Assembly (NCBI GenBank): GCA_963931925.1
Contig: OZ007579.1
Coordinates: forward strand, 49,994,619-50,058,618
Source: Onchidella celtica
Lineage: Eukaryota > Mollusca > Gastropoda > Systellommatophora > Onchidiidae
Reading direction: 5' to 3'
DNA length: 64,000 nucleotides
The notes below the pieces were generated by a model. The model saw only the letters and a list, made by a program, of their open reading frames with translations, was not told the origin of the DNA and did not search any database. This document shows, piece after piece, positions 11,275 through 25,450 of this stretch (positions are counted from its first letter, which is position 1; every line of letters starts with the position of its first letter). Made by a program: the position numbers and the translations under genes.

Positions 11275-12582
11275 ATGGCCGATTACACTTCCTATATAAA
11301 TTCAGCGAAGCTGTTAGGCATACCCGAGGACCAGCTGGCTTCTTGGTGCGAGAGTAAACTACAAGAAGACCTAGCTAGAGAGGAGCGGGCCGCAGAAAGA
11401 GCTGAGAAGGCCGCGGAACGCGAACGACAAAGAGAAATAGAAGATAGAGCCGAGAAGGCCGCGGAACGCAAACGAGAACAAGAAAAAGAAGAAAGAGCCG
11501 AGAAGGCCGCGGAACGCGAACGAGAAAAAGAAAAAGAAGAAAGAGAACGACAAAGAGAAATAGAAGAAAGAGCCGACAAAGCGGCTCATCGAGAGCACGA
11601 AATTGCCCTAAAGAAATTAGAGCTGCAAGGAAACCAACCGACCGCGGCTCCAAGTGTTCCAACGAATAATGTTAAAGCAAAACCAAAGCTTCCAACCTAT
11701 AATGATAAGGTCGACCAGATCGATTCTTATATTCATCGTTTTGAGCTCCACGCGGTAGCCGCCGGATGGGAAAGAACTGAATGGACTTCGTGCCTTGCAA
11801 ATTTATTAACGGGACGTGCACTTGAAGTATTCCATGGCCTCAACATCGAGGATTCTAAAAATTACGACATCCTTAAAAAGGCTCTTTTAAAGCGTTTTCA
11901 ACACACCGAGGACGGTTTTCACCAAAGATTCCGGACTTGTAAGCCAGACCCGTCCGAAAATTTTTCAACGTACGTCGACCGCCTAAAGCACTACTTAGAC
12001 CGCTGGATTCAGCTGGCTGGTGTCGCTGACGGTAATTTTAAAGGGCTTGATGAGCTCGTTCTGAAGGACCAAATATTTAACGCGTGCCATTCAGAACTAG
12101 TCTCCCACATTAAAGAGTGGGCACCTAAGACGTTAGCGGAAATCACGTCCTTAGTAGAACAGTACGCGTCCGCACACCCTAATCGTTCGCTGGCTGAAGC
12201 CAAAACTAGCGAGCCGTTTTATGCCGGAGTCGGTGGAACTGCGCCAATGGGTACAAGAAATTCTCGACCAGTTCATCGCCAGACGCCGCCTCCGCGTGCA
12301 TATTCCGAACCGCCGCCCAATAAAGCTCGCGGTTTTCCAAGCCGTGCTGGACCTCCCACTCGGGGACATTTTATTCGCTATTCAGGTCCACCCCGTCGTG
12401 ACGTTAACGAGGGCTACCATTATCAGAGCCCACCATGTCCACCTCCTTGGGCATATTATAATAATCCATATAATGCACCTCCAATGCAACCCAGACGTAA
12501 TATATATGACAGCATTAGGTGTTATCGGTGCAATAAACCAGGTCATACGTCAAAATATTGTAGGGTTCAGTTTGAAGCTGCA
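11275..12582 (+). pseudogene. gag: Gag of element B (3' end displaced by a LINE insertion)
   Basis: Structural protein of the element, forming the particle and binding its RNA. It starts at ATG 11275. Residues about 33-110 are a highly charged Glu/Arg/Lys repeat, likely coiled coil, built of EKAAERERE-like units. Residues about 140-310 are the retrotransposon capsid region, followed by a Pro/Arg-rich stretch and one zinc knuckle C-x2-C-x4-H-x4-C (residues about 416-429, CYRCNKPGHTSKYC). The frame runs into the LINE at 12583. If the LINE is removed, the gag frame ends at a TGA shortly after 13700 and the protease is open in the -1 frame, suggesting a -1 gag-pol frameshift (inference; no clear slippery heptamer seen). 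The element C gag has the same layout. Confidence 0.88.
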
Positions 12583-13675
12583 AATAATAATAATATAATA
12601 ATATATACATTTATATAGCGCCAGGACTAAAACATTAAAAGCTCTAGGCGCTGTACACAGTAAAAAATCATAAAAGCACATTCAAATAAACTTACACACA
12701 CACAGACAAACTAGTTTTATACATCCACATAGCAAGCTATAAAATTCAGTTTTTAAAAAGAAATGTTTTTAACCTGTTTTTAAATATGTTTAGAGAGGCA
12801 GAATTTCGAACCTCTTGTGGTAAAGAATTCCACACACAGGGACCAAAACAACAAAAAGCTCTATCTCCATAATTTGATGTTTTACACCTGGGAACAACCA
12901 GTTTGTTTTCTGTAGTAGATCTTAAAAATCTATCAGACTCATGTTTTTTCAAAAGTTCCGAAAGATAGGAGGGAGCTGAACCTTCAAGACATTTGTAAAC
13001 CAAAACTGCAGCTTTAAATTTTATTCTGTTTTCAACAGTAAGCCAGTGAAGTTGGTCAATAAGGCTTGAGGCAGATTCTCTTTTTGATTTTTTAAAAATC
13101 AGTCTAGCTGCATTATTCTGAATTATCTGAAGGCGTTTTATTTTGTTGCTCGGAATTCCAAAGAGCAGAGAGTTACAATAATCAAGCTTTGAAAACATAA
13201 ATGAAGTGATAAGTATTCGAGTTGCCTCTTGGGATATGAATGGACGAATAGAGCTGATGTTTTTTAATTGAAACATTAATGATCGACATAATGAACTTAT
13301 TTGATTTTCCATGCTGAGATCTGATTCTAAAATTGTGCCTAAGTTTTTAACTTTATTCATGTTTGCTACAGTGCTTTCACCAAGATTTAATTTTACATTT
13401 TTAATTGCAGTAATTTGTCTTTTCTTTCCAATAATCATAACTTCTGTTTTGTCTTCATTTAGCTTTAGTTTGTTTTGGTTCATCCATTCTTTTGTGTCCA
13501 TAATACACTTTTCATTATCTTTTATAACATTGTCAACATGACCTAAAGTCGTACCAGGGTGATATAGTTGGACATCATCAGCATACTGATGGTAATAAAA
13601 ACCATGATCTTTAAAAATATTAGACAGGGGCCCAATGTACATAATAATAAAGAGAGTGGGACCTAAAACTGAGCT
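12583..13675 (-). mobile_element. 5'-truncated CR1-like LINE inserted in element B
   Basis: On the minus strand it holds the end of a reverse transcriptase and a 3' UTR ending in the module GGCGCTATATAAATG followed by an ATT-rich tail (the + strand left end, 12583-12625). A short duplication flanks it: GCTGCA at 12577-12582 and GCTTGCA at 13673-13679. It interrupts element B exactly between the gag zinc knuckle and the protease, so it is younger than B. Confidence 0.88.
12746..13673 (-). pseudogene. C-terminal part of CR1-like LINE reverse transcriptase
   Basis: About 309 codons remain, beginning just at the SVLGP motif of reverse transcriptase motif B. They include the catalytic motif YADDVQLY, then the thumb and the typical end CVWNSLPQEVRNSASLNIFK (FGPCVWNSLP). 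The stop is at 12746. Endonuclease, fingers and part of the palm are missing through 5' truncation. The frame itself is open, so the copy is not very old. The family is CR1-like by motif; Rex1- or L2-type assignment would need a tree. Confidence 0.85.
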
Positions 13676-16600
13676 TGCACCGTCATTGTTCCGGCTGCAC
13701 AGAGTAGCCGTACCGTTGAAATTACGTCGCCCATGACGGGCACCGTTCCGGTTATGTCGGCCCTCCATCAACACGCGTCATTGACCTTATATGAGGGTCA
13801 TGTTAACGCCATACCCGCGTCTGTCTTACGCGATTCAGGTTGCACCACTATCGGTGTTAGGGAATCACTGGTCAGACCGACCCAGCTGATTGAACAACAG
13901 GCAACTTGCATTACTTTCGGGGGCTCCGTCGAGCGATTCCGTCTCGCGGAGATATACATCGACACGCCATTCATTACAGGTGTCGTAACGGCATGCGTAT
14001 TACCAAATCCGGTCGCCGATCTAATTATTGGTAATTTACCACAGGTTAATGATACACCTGACGGCCAGTTAAAAGTTTGGAACGAAAACGTTGCGTGTGT
14101 CACCACACGACAACAGTCAAAACGTCCACCGGATGGTAATTTACAAACCCCTGCGTTTGATTTTAATGTCACGCCTATATTTTTCTATAAGGAACAACAA
14201 AGCGATCCATCATTAAAACCGCTGTTTGCGAAAGTTCAGCCTCAGAACGGAAATGCCTCTCCGTTTATCGTTAAAAATGAATTATTATACAGAAATTTCC
14301 GAAATAAACGTGAGACCATTGAACAGCTCGTGGTGCCTAAGTCGTTCCGTCGCGACATTCTGCGTCTCGCGCATGATACATCATTTTCAGGCCATCAAGG
14401 TTCAGCCAGAACCAAATCACGGATATTGGCTCATTTTTTCTAGCCTGGTGTATACGCGGAGGTGAACCGTTTTGTGGCGCGCTGCGAGGTATGTCAAAAA
14501 CGTACACCTAAAGGTAAAGCATCACGCGCACCCCTTCAGGAGATGCCTCCAGTCTCAACACCATTCGAGCGTGTCGCAGTTGACATAGTAGGTCCTCTTA
14601 GTAAATCAGACAGAGGCCATCGATTCATCCTTTCGGTAATCGACTACGCGACGCGCTGGCCTGAGGCTATTCCTTTGAGAGACATTACGGCTGACCATGT
14701 CGCTGAGGCGCTTGTTACTATTTTCTCGCGAGTCGGATTTCCGACCGAGATTCTTTCAGACAGAGGACCACAATTCACCTCTGATCTATACAAAAAGGTA
14801 CTAGAATTAGCGGGAATTAAACAGAAATTAACGTCCCCCTATCATCCGCAGTCAAATGGTTGTTGCGAGCGGTGGAATGCGAGCATGAAGTCTATGCTAG
14901 CACGCGTATCCGCCGACAAACCTGGAGACTGGGACCGTCAGCTCCCCGCTATTCTCTTTGCCTATAGGGAACTCCCGAACGCCTCCACGGGTTTCTCCCC
15001 ATTTGAGTTATTATACGGACGTAAACCACGTGGCCCGGTGGCCATACTTAGTCAATTGTTCGCCGGTTCTGAAACCGACGATTATGATACACGATGCGCG
15101 TATCAATATGTTGTCGATCTCCGACAACGAATTATTAATGCATGCAAAACCGCTCTGCAATTTGCATGCGCTAGAGCGAGTTCTTCAAAATTTTATCGCG
15201 ATCAGGGCGCCCAAATGCGCGCCTTGTCAGTCGGAGATCTGACACTTGTTCTTTTGCCGCAAACGCAAAACAAACTCCTTCTAACTTGGAAGGGACCATA
15301 CAGAGTCCTTAAGAGACTCTCCAGAGTGAATTATTTGATAGATATTCGTGGGCAGAGGAAAATATTTCATATTAATATGCTGAAAAAGTACCTGCCTAGC
15401 GATGATCGTCGTAACAACTCCGTTCATGTCGTCCCAAGGGCCAACGCGGCTTTAGTTACTGTCGACGACGAGGACCCTTTGAGTATCGACAAATCGTTGC
15501 CCATATTACAGGCCACCGAGAGTATAAACGATGTTAATATCAATGATGAGCTTGCGCCGTCGCAGAAACAGGATCTTACACACCTGCTCCAAGAATTTGC
15601 CACGGTGTTCACGGATTTGCCGGGTTCTACGTCTTTAGTCCAACATGTAATACGACTTCAGACAGACGTACCAGTGTTTGTTAAACCATACCCGCGCCCG
15701 CTGCACGCTCACGAAACGATAATTACAGAAGTACGTGCCATGCTACGGCTAGGCGTCATAGAGCGATCAACAAGTCCGTATTGCTCGCCGATTGTCTTGG
15801 TCAAGAAGAAAGACGATACCGTGCGTTTTTGTATTGACTATAGAAAGCTCAATGCTATAACCATCTATGATGCGTAACCCACTCCCAATCAGGAGGACTT
15901 ATTCGCGCGGTTATCCAATGCAAGTATCTTCTCGAAAATAGACTTATCCAAAGGATATTGGCAGATTCCTCTCGAAGAAGGAAGTAAACAATATACAGCT
16001 TTTCAAACCCCTTTGGGTTTAATGCAACGGAAATATATGCCTTTTGGACTGGTTACTGCACCAGCCACTTTCACGCGCATGATGAACATCTTGCTAAATG
16101 AATTGCGCTGCGTTCTATCATATTTCGATGATATATGTATTTTTCAGGCTGATTGGGCTGGCCACTTAATGGCCCTTCGTCAAGTTTTTGCCGCTCTTCG
16201 CCGAGCTGGCCTTACCGCGAGACCCAGTAAAGTGTTCCTGGGATATCACCATATAAACTTTTTGGGTCATACCATAACCCACGGGGTTCAGACTCCAGAC
16301 GATCGCAAGATCTCCAGTATTCTGAAACTACAACCCCCTAAAACTAAAAAGCAAATCCGTAGCTTGTTGGGACTTTTGAATTATTACAGGAAATTTATAC
16401 CAAACTTTTCCTCTCTCTCAGCCCCGTTATCTGATCTAACGAGGAAGAATCTTCCAAATAGAGTCGTCTGGACGCCTCAGTGCGCTGATGCCCTTCAGAC
16501 TATTCAGAATTTATTTTCTACTTTCCCTCTGCTTGTTTTACCCGATATACGCCAGACATTCGTCGTCCGAACGGATGCATCAGATAAAGGAATAGGCGCC

Positions 16601-16924
16601 GTGTTACTCCAACAGCGTGACGGTTTCTTGCGACCGTGCTTATATGCAAGCGGGAAATTACTTGATCGAGAGACGCGCTATGCGATTGTCGAACGAGAGT
16701 GCCTCGCAATTGTTTACGCGGTAGATGCATTTTCTCGATACTTATTAATGTCCGAATTTATAATTGAAACGGATCATCGACCATTACTGCTTCTTAAGTC
16801 GAACAGAGCCAAGAATGCTCGACTAACCAGATGGAGCCTTGCGCTCCAGGAATACAAATTTACTATTCGGGCTATACCTGGGGAAGATAATTTACAAGCT
16901 GATGTATTGTCCCGTTTGATTTAG
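13676..16924 (+). pseudogene. pol: Pol of element B: protease-integrase-reverse transcriptase-RNase H, two stops
   Basis: One reading frame encodes the enzymes for proteolysis, integration and cDNA synthesis. An aspartic protease-like region has LRDSGCTTIGV near 13830. Integrase follows, with an HHCC zinc-binding region (about 14370-14495) and a DDE core: VDIVGPL (about 14580), LSDRGPQF (about 14755), E in CCERWN (about 14868). Reverse transcriptase follows from about 15600, with the catalytic YFDDICIF (about 16125). RNase H follows, with RTDASD (about 16570) and a final ETDHRPL region. Two in-frame stops break it: TAG 14441-14443, where the family has Trp, and TAA 15875-15877. Integrase precedes reverse transcriptase, opposite to ordinary Ty3/Gypsy. 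No chromodomain is seen. Confidence 0.9.
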
Positions 16925-17528
16925 TGTCTAAAATAGTCTGTTAAACATTGAGGTTGACCATTTTTCACCTTTTTCGGAGACCGTGGATGGTTTCACATTA
17001 TATTGTCCTACCAATTATGGACATTCTTTCTCAAAATTTCCATGTGATTCCTTTTTCCATTAGCGTCCATCCTGACCATGACCTGAGTTTCAGACAACCT
17101 TGACGCCTTTGTCTGCGGGTCAATGAGATGAGAAAATGGCAAACCGAGCGACCAGACCTACTGCTGCCAGGATACCATTACTTTAATTAACTATTGTTCG
17201 TTCATGTTCTATGAATGTATTAATTACGCTCAATGAAGCGATGAGCTAGTTGCTCAATATTTCAGTCTTTACAGTATGTCTGTGTGAGAGAAGTTTACCA
17301 CTTTAATTCTTAAGTGCTACAATAATTATATATTATCACAGAACGTCGCATATAAATATATATATGCTATTGTCCATCGATAATGCACGTTCTTAGAATT
17401 ATTTTTTTTTTGACTTTCAGTAACGATATATTTTTTACTATATAGCCCTTTCCAAAGTACTATTACATAGCAACGTTAGTAGACAGTTATGTCGTTCAAA
17501 CCCTAAGTTTTCACTGGGGTGGGGGATG
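16925..17528 (+). other. Element B 3' UTR and polypurine tract
   Basis: Non-coding sequence ending in GGGGTGGGGGATG (about 17516-17528) directly before the LTR. The same purine run precedes the LTRs of copies A and C. Confidence 0.75.
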
Positions 17529-18729
17529 TGTCAAGAATAGATTTAATTCATAAATGTTTCCACTGACTAAATTTTTGTGAGAGAGCAGTGAGTAATTTTT
17601 ACAAACGTAATTATTGTGCGAGCCAGCATAACTTGGTCTCGTAAACAAGTTGTTTTGAACAGTTTTTTTTTATAATAGATAGACAGAAGATGTGGGGAAG
17701 GATAGACGGACAGCGTAGGTGTGCATGACTGAGCACTTTTTATATCTCGTGTTTTGAACTAGGTTTAGTAGAGAGGGAAGGGGTGAGTAGGAATTAAATG
17801 TTATTGAGACGTCTGTTGACGTACAGAAAAACCGTGATCCAGAGTAAAAGCTCGGGGTTTTGAACATGTTAAGAATTTATTGCTATAAAATTTACATTAT
17901 ATTGTATTGAAGTAATTCGACCTTTGATGTCGACCCAAGGTCGTTGCGTAGGGCTGTTACTTAAAATAACTCAGTTCGGCAGCTGAGCTAGAAGTGGTTG
18001 CACCAATCACAATCCAGGAATTAGACGGTAAGCTGCAGATGCAGTCCAGTATTTAAGGCCATACAGAACTTAGTTCTGGGCCACATGTAGACAATCCATT
18101 TACGAGGTGGTCGGCGATAGTCCTCAGCCAGATGAGAGACATAGAGACGCAGTTTAGCAGTCCATTGTGAAGAGCCTGATTTAAAGCTCCAGAGCCTAAG
18201 CTACTTGGTTTGATATAAACCCACAGCGTTTACATCCAGCGCTCTCACTCCCAGTGAGGGCCGCATGGTGAGAGTCCATACTAATTTGTAATGATGAAAG
18301 TGAACCGTTCTACTTACTTTTGAAGACAGTTTCAGAGCTACCGCCAGACAACGCATGGTTGTACAAGCATTCTCCATGGCGTGTCTAGAGGAAATGTCCA
18401 TATCATAACATGTCTCATTGAATTAATAGAATTTAAACTGTTATATCCGTCGCCACGTGCGCGGATTCTATTTGCCATATAACTCATATGACCTGCAAGT
18501 AGTTAGATTGAATGCGTTAGTCTTTATAGAATTGATATTTATATTTATAATTATATTTGTTACCTTAATTCCTGTAATTAAACTGCCCTACAGTTCTGCT
18601 AAAATTCGAAGCAATTGATTTATTTAGTTTTTAGAGTGCAAGTATTTATTTTTGTGTGTTCGTCGATTGTGGGAGCGGACCTCGAAAGAGTGTCAGTCGA
18701 AATATCCCCATCTAACCCACATCGCGACA
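17529..18729 (+). repeat. 3' LTR of element B (1201 bp) with a 194-bp extra segment
   Basis: Colinear with 8868-9874, except that 17807-18000 is absent from the 5' LTR. The flanks read TTATTG before and GTGGTTG at its end, so TTG is repeated. Outside that segment only a few substitutions were noticed, indicating a moderately young insertion. Confidence 0.9.
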
Positions 18730-18889
18730 GTTATTAAATCACGGGCTCAAGCTGCTCTGTCATCCCTAGTTTACCTACAAAACATGTTGCTCACGAGAAC
18801 AGCTCAAGGACACTTCATTATGACTGGATTAAAAAAACTCTGAATTCAACCCTTGGTCTAGCACGGCCATTTATAGTCAGCTCTTGACA

Positions 18890-21306
<2,417 letters not shown>

Positions 21307-21489
21307 AAGAATTCCAGTTTGATTTTCATGGTGTGCCGACAAGATAAATGCCCCTATAATTATGTACCTTTTACAATTTTTTTGAGTACTTTATTTAGGT
21401 TTGATTTCAAAACTTCATCAATTCAAATTTATATGTTACATCGGTAAAGTTCCCAAAAAGTGGTTTGTATAGATCCAGATGGAATTTAT

Positions 21490-22200
21490 AAATGTGTATA
21501 AATGTCTTTAAACCAATTTGTAGATCTTAACTTCTTTCAAAAATGGACAAGACGCGTCGTGGATCTACATTAGAAAATAATTTTTCGAGATCCACTAATG
21601 TAATGCTTTCTCCGGATATGCATGGAGTCTACACATCCAATTAAAATGTGGTTTATTGATAGTTCACAGTTGCATGCAACACATTCGGGCCTTCCCCCTG
21701 AGTTAAAAAAATCAAAAGGTGTGAGGGGAGGGTATGACGCAGACGGAGTTTACTGCGCACAATTTCATCTCCCTGATTTCGCTGAGAGGCATGAACCCAC
21801 TGTCCAAGTTGATCTTGGACAAAGTGTGTTTTAAGTGAATTCCATCTTTCCTGCCATATCGATATTAACAGCAGTTTCACTTATTCCTAAGTAACACTTT
21901 TGCAACCAAAAATCATACAATATTGACACGTAGTGCTTAATTAGATTAAACCGGTAACAGAAGGCTCACATTAGTCCATCCGACACTCTTCTTAGATTAC
22001 TCGTAGTCTTTCCTGAACAACCTTCATGGATCAGAATACTTTCCAATCAGTCTCACCCCAGCCAAGCATATCCAGCAGTCCAGCCGACCCAGTGGAACCT
22101 TGCCCGAGCCGACAGGACCGAATTTGATCAAAAATGCAGGTGGTCAATTACTCCCAACTCAGTGGACAAAGTCGACCAGTTCCAGAAGTTGGTTCGTTAT
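21490..22200 (-). mobile_element. Relic of an I/Nimb-like LINE with an inverted 5' segment
   Basis: On the minus strand, 21653-21880 encodes the C-terminal end of ORF2 (WQERWNSLK, QLGQWVHAS), homologous to 23701-23830 of the large LINE, with a matching 3' UTR at 21490-21650. From about 21965 to 22200 the + strand matches the end of the endonuclease domain of the same LINE type (TLVHPTL and NNLHGSE, with stops). The 3' end and an internal 5' piece in opposite orientation side by side is the layout left by twin priming. Confidence 0.65.
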
Positions 22201-22338
22201 TGAAAACGTTATTGCTGTGAAAACATCCTGTGAGCAAAGTCTGTGTACATCTTGATAAGAATCTGAGTCTTGAAAGTTTTGTAGTAGTTGTTCTTGTTGT
22301 TGTATTAAGTAGTTAAAAGAAAAGAATGGATAGAATAG

Positions 22339-22460
22339 AGAGAGAGACAAATACGGGGTGGGAGAGAGAGAGAGAGGGAGACAAAGGGAAGGAGAGGTTG
22401 AAGACAGGGAGAGAGGGAGGGAGAGAAAGGCAGGAGAGGAGAAAAAGAAAGAGCTAGAGA
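22339..22460. repeat. GA-rich low-complexity tract
   Basis: Interrupted GAGAGA/GGGAGA purine run. The opposite-strand open frame here is an artefact. Confidence 0.7.
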
Positions 22461-22845
22461 AAAGAAGCGACAAGTATAGTAAATTTTATAATAGAGCCTA
22501 AATGATTATAATATAATGTAATCTTCTCTCATCCATATCCCTTGATAGCCTGCAGGTTAAATAGTGAAAAATCAGTGTTAAAAGTGTTGAGTGTTACTTT
22601 CTTTGTTGTTATTTTTATATCATTGTACTTAGCAGCGTGATAGATAAGTTATTCATTTACTTCATCGATTATTTGATCGATTACTTTTCCTGTAAAAAAG
22701 AAAGGGGCGGGGGGGGGGGTTGCATGGTGAGAGAACAGAGCAAGTTTATTACTCGCATAGGCCAAACCTTTAGCTCATACAGATAAAAAAAAAAACCACT
22801 AATACTTTTCGTAACTTTTGAATTTGTTATTGAGCAGCGAATAAA

Positions 22846-23144
22846 ATAAAAATTGTCTTTATTTTGTTATAAATGTGTCAACAACATGTCGCCAGAGTAT
22901 ATTTCAGAACTTATAGAACTACATCGCCCTGCACGAGCATTAAGATCATCTACTGACAACCTTAGACTAAAAGTACCCGTAGTGAACCTGAAAAGTTTTT
23001 GTGAAAGGGCTTTCGGCCATGATGGACCCAGGGTGTGGAATGAGATTCCTTTACATGTCCGCAGTTCGCAAGTATTGTCACAGTTTAAAAGGGTGTTAAA
23101 ATGTCATTTGTATGAGAAATTCTAGACTATGTAAAAGCTATCTG

Positions 23145-23178
<34 letters not shown>

Positions 23179-23385
23179 GTGTGTATCAATGTGGGTTGTG
23201 TGTCTGAGCTTTTATAAGGGTGTTTCTGTATGCCCCTTTTATTTTAATTAAGTGTACCATGTTTGATTGTTTGTAACTGTTTACCCATGTATTTTGACAT
23301 GTTGGTTCTGTAAAGTGCATAGAGCATTTTTTGTAATGGATATGCGCTATATAAATGCCATCCATTATTATTATTATTATATGGA
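22846..23385 (+). mobile_element. 5'-truncated CR1-like LINE, 3' end
   Basis: Coding remnant 22853-23125 (91 codons) begins in SLFCYKCVNNMSPEY and includes ERAFGHDGPRVWNEIPL, the usual C-terminal end of CR1-like reverse transcriptase proteins; it stops at 23123-23125. The 3' UTR contains an internal ATT run (about 23146-23177) and ends GCGCTATATAAATGCC followed by ATT repeats (to about 23385). It abuts the 3' end of the large minus-strand LINE. Confidence 0.8.
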
Positions 23386-24230
23386 GTTTGAGATGTCCAT
23401 AGGTGAAATAAAAGTGAGGTTAAAAATCTGACGGGCAAAGGCCCGTATTAAAAATTTAACGGCAAAGTCCCGTATTGCAACGTATATTATCTACATGAAT
23501 TTTGTAGATAGGATAAAAGTCTGTGAAATCAACTTGTAGAGTTCGAGCTCTTCCAGAAATGGCAAGATGCGCTGCCGGTACAGGTCATCTGTACCATTTG
23601 GAAACGTTTACACATTCAAATATATCTTATTGATAATTGGTAATTGCATGCACACATTCGGCTAGATCTTCACAACATCAGCCCACAATGGACATAAAAT
23701 CTAGTGTGTCCTTATGACCCAGACGAGTCTATTAAGGACAATTTCATCTCTCCGATTTTCTTGAGAGGCACGAGTCCACTGTCCAAGTTGACTTTGAATA
23801 AAGTGTAGTATATTTGATATTTGCTCATCCCATCTCTCCTGCCACCTCGAGTTAATGAAGTTATTAATTGCAGGTTTTAAGTAACTTCGTGGTTCTTTCA
23901 GGTGTCCTGGCGGACGTATCAACGTTTCTTTGGCTAAGGTGTCTGCTGTTTCATTTCCCTTGATGCCAATGTGGCCAGGTACCCAACAAAGAACAGTTTC
24001 ATGTTTCATGTTGGACAGTGTATGAAGACGTTGTAATAGGTTATTGATCTCATGAGTCTTCATATTTGAGCTTTTTAAAGCCTTGAGGTAGGGCAGCGAA
24101 TCAGAAAAGATAATGAATCATAATGATTTGGAATCAGATTAAGATTTAAGGCCAAGTTGATTGCTTGAATTTCAGAGGTAAAGACAGAGGTTTTTGGAGT
24201 CGAGGCTGAGGCATTCGGTTTTGCCATCTG

Positions 24231-25450
24231 TGTCACGAGTGGAGTGAGTGCAATTAAGGGGATTGCTACAGAGCGGGTGTAGAATAAGAAGAGCTCACGA
24301 CAGACGGATAGGAAAAGACGTGAAAGGGGAAGAGTAAAAATAACTCATGCAGACAAGTGGGAAAAGCGTGCGTGTATGAGTGGTGTGGAAGTTTGAATGA
24401 GGCGAAAGCGCTGGATTACTATCACTGCAAGTTAGAAGGTCCTACGGATCGGACCTGTGAATAAGAGCCCATCGGGCGGACATAAAGGGAAGCAGTCGAG
24501 AAGACTAGTGAGAGTCTTTCCAGTTATGACTGGTATGTAGAACGTTGATTGATTATTATGATTGATGTATTATATTATATTCGTCTATTACCATGATGTG
24601 AATAAGTATATGTGAGGAATGTGGAAGTCCTTGATATTGGATATAGCAATGTGCGCCACGAGCGATAGATGAAAGTGAGTTCATGGATTTGTAGCGCGAG
24701 TGAGTAGTGTGTACTCCGATGGAAGTGTGTTACCGTAAGATGTGGGGTGAGTGAAAGGTGAACTAGTGTGTGTACGTTTCATGGGTTGTAAGGAGAGGTG
24801 GAGTGAATAGAAATGGTAGGGTATTATACCAATGTAATATTATTCTTGTAGGTGTCGGGGACGGGCCGCAGAGCCACCTCGATGAGCACAGGGGATAGGC
24901 CAGCATAGGGCCGGAGGCCACACATAGGCCAGAAGTGAGGCTGTCAGTGCAGGACAGTAGAGGCACATAAAGTCGTGGCAGTCAGGCCACGGACAGGGAC
25001 GTAGATATGAGAGTGAATGAGATACTATATTGTTGCCATGTTGATAGGCTAGTGAACTGATATTATGTTATGGAAATAATAATGTGTTATTGCCCTGCTG
25101 AGGTGCTAGGGGAGTGCTAAGGTGTATGACAATAGGAAGGTGATATTGAGAGACTGCGGTGCCAGTAAATTATTAATGTGCTATTAAGACCCTGAGGGAG
25201 AGGCTGAGGCCGAAGTGCCTTTAGGAGTAACTACCGGATTGTGGATCCGAGGGAGAGTGTGTGTGAGAATAAGGCCGTTGTACGGCAGTGCATTTCAATA
25301 ATATAATGTATGTAATTGCGCTATTATATGTATAATTATGTTTAATAAATGTGTGAGTCTGATGGATTGTTCTGTTAAGTGTTAACTTGTTTGTTCGTGA
25401 TTGTTGTCCTGTCATAACTTATTACATCTCCCAGTCTGGGATTTGTGACA
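24231..25450 (+). mobile_element. Solo LTR of the A/C family (1220 bp) inside LINE RNase H
   Basis: TGTCACGAGTGG ... GGGATTTGTGACA, the same LTR as 526-1762, with exact target duplication ATCTG (24226-24230 and 25451-25455). It separates the FYTDLSKG part of the LINE RNase H from its remainder. There is no internal element sequence. Confidence 0.93.

Larger units (their letters stand above)
8868..18729 (+). mobile_element. Element B: full-length Gmr1-like Ty3/Gypsy LTR retrotransposon
   Basis: Two LTRs (8868-9874 and 17529-18729), TG...CA ends, and exact 5-bp target duplication GTTAT (8863-8867 and 18730-18734). Inside: leader, gag (11275 onward), protease, integrase, reverse transcriptase and RNase H, in that order. 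Integrase before reverse transcriptase is the Copia-like order of the Gmr1 group, although the proteins are Gypsy-type. It is dead: gag/protease is split by a LINE (12583-13675) and pol has two in-frame stops. Without the LINE it is about 8.8 kb. It sits inside an older LTR. Confidence 0.92.
7763..18889 (+). mobile_element. Older LTR (about 1.27 kb) split by insertion of element B
   Basis: The left part (7763-8867) starts TGTCGCGAATGTGG and carries GGCCTGTAGGGCCAC at about 7879. The right part (18735-18889) resembles the end of the LTR at 27564-28819 (ACAGCTCAAGGAC, TCTAGCACGGC) and ends CTCTTGACA. Removing element B and one GTTAT copy joins them into an LTR of about 1.27 kb, close to the 1256 bp of its relative. 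No 5-bp duplication is evident around it (TAGAT against ATAAT), consistent with age. Confidence 0.6.

Noticed and set aside
11292-11662. Minus-strand Ser/Phe/Leu-rich frames
   Set aside because: Shadows of the charged repeat region of gag in element B.
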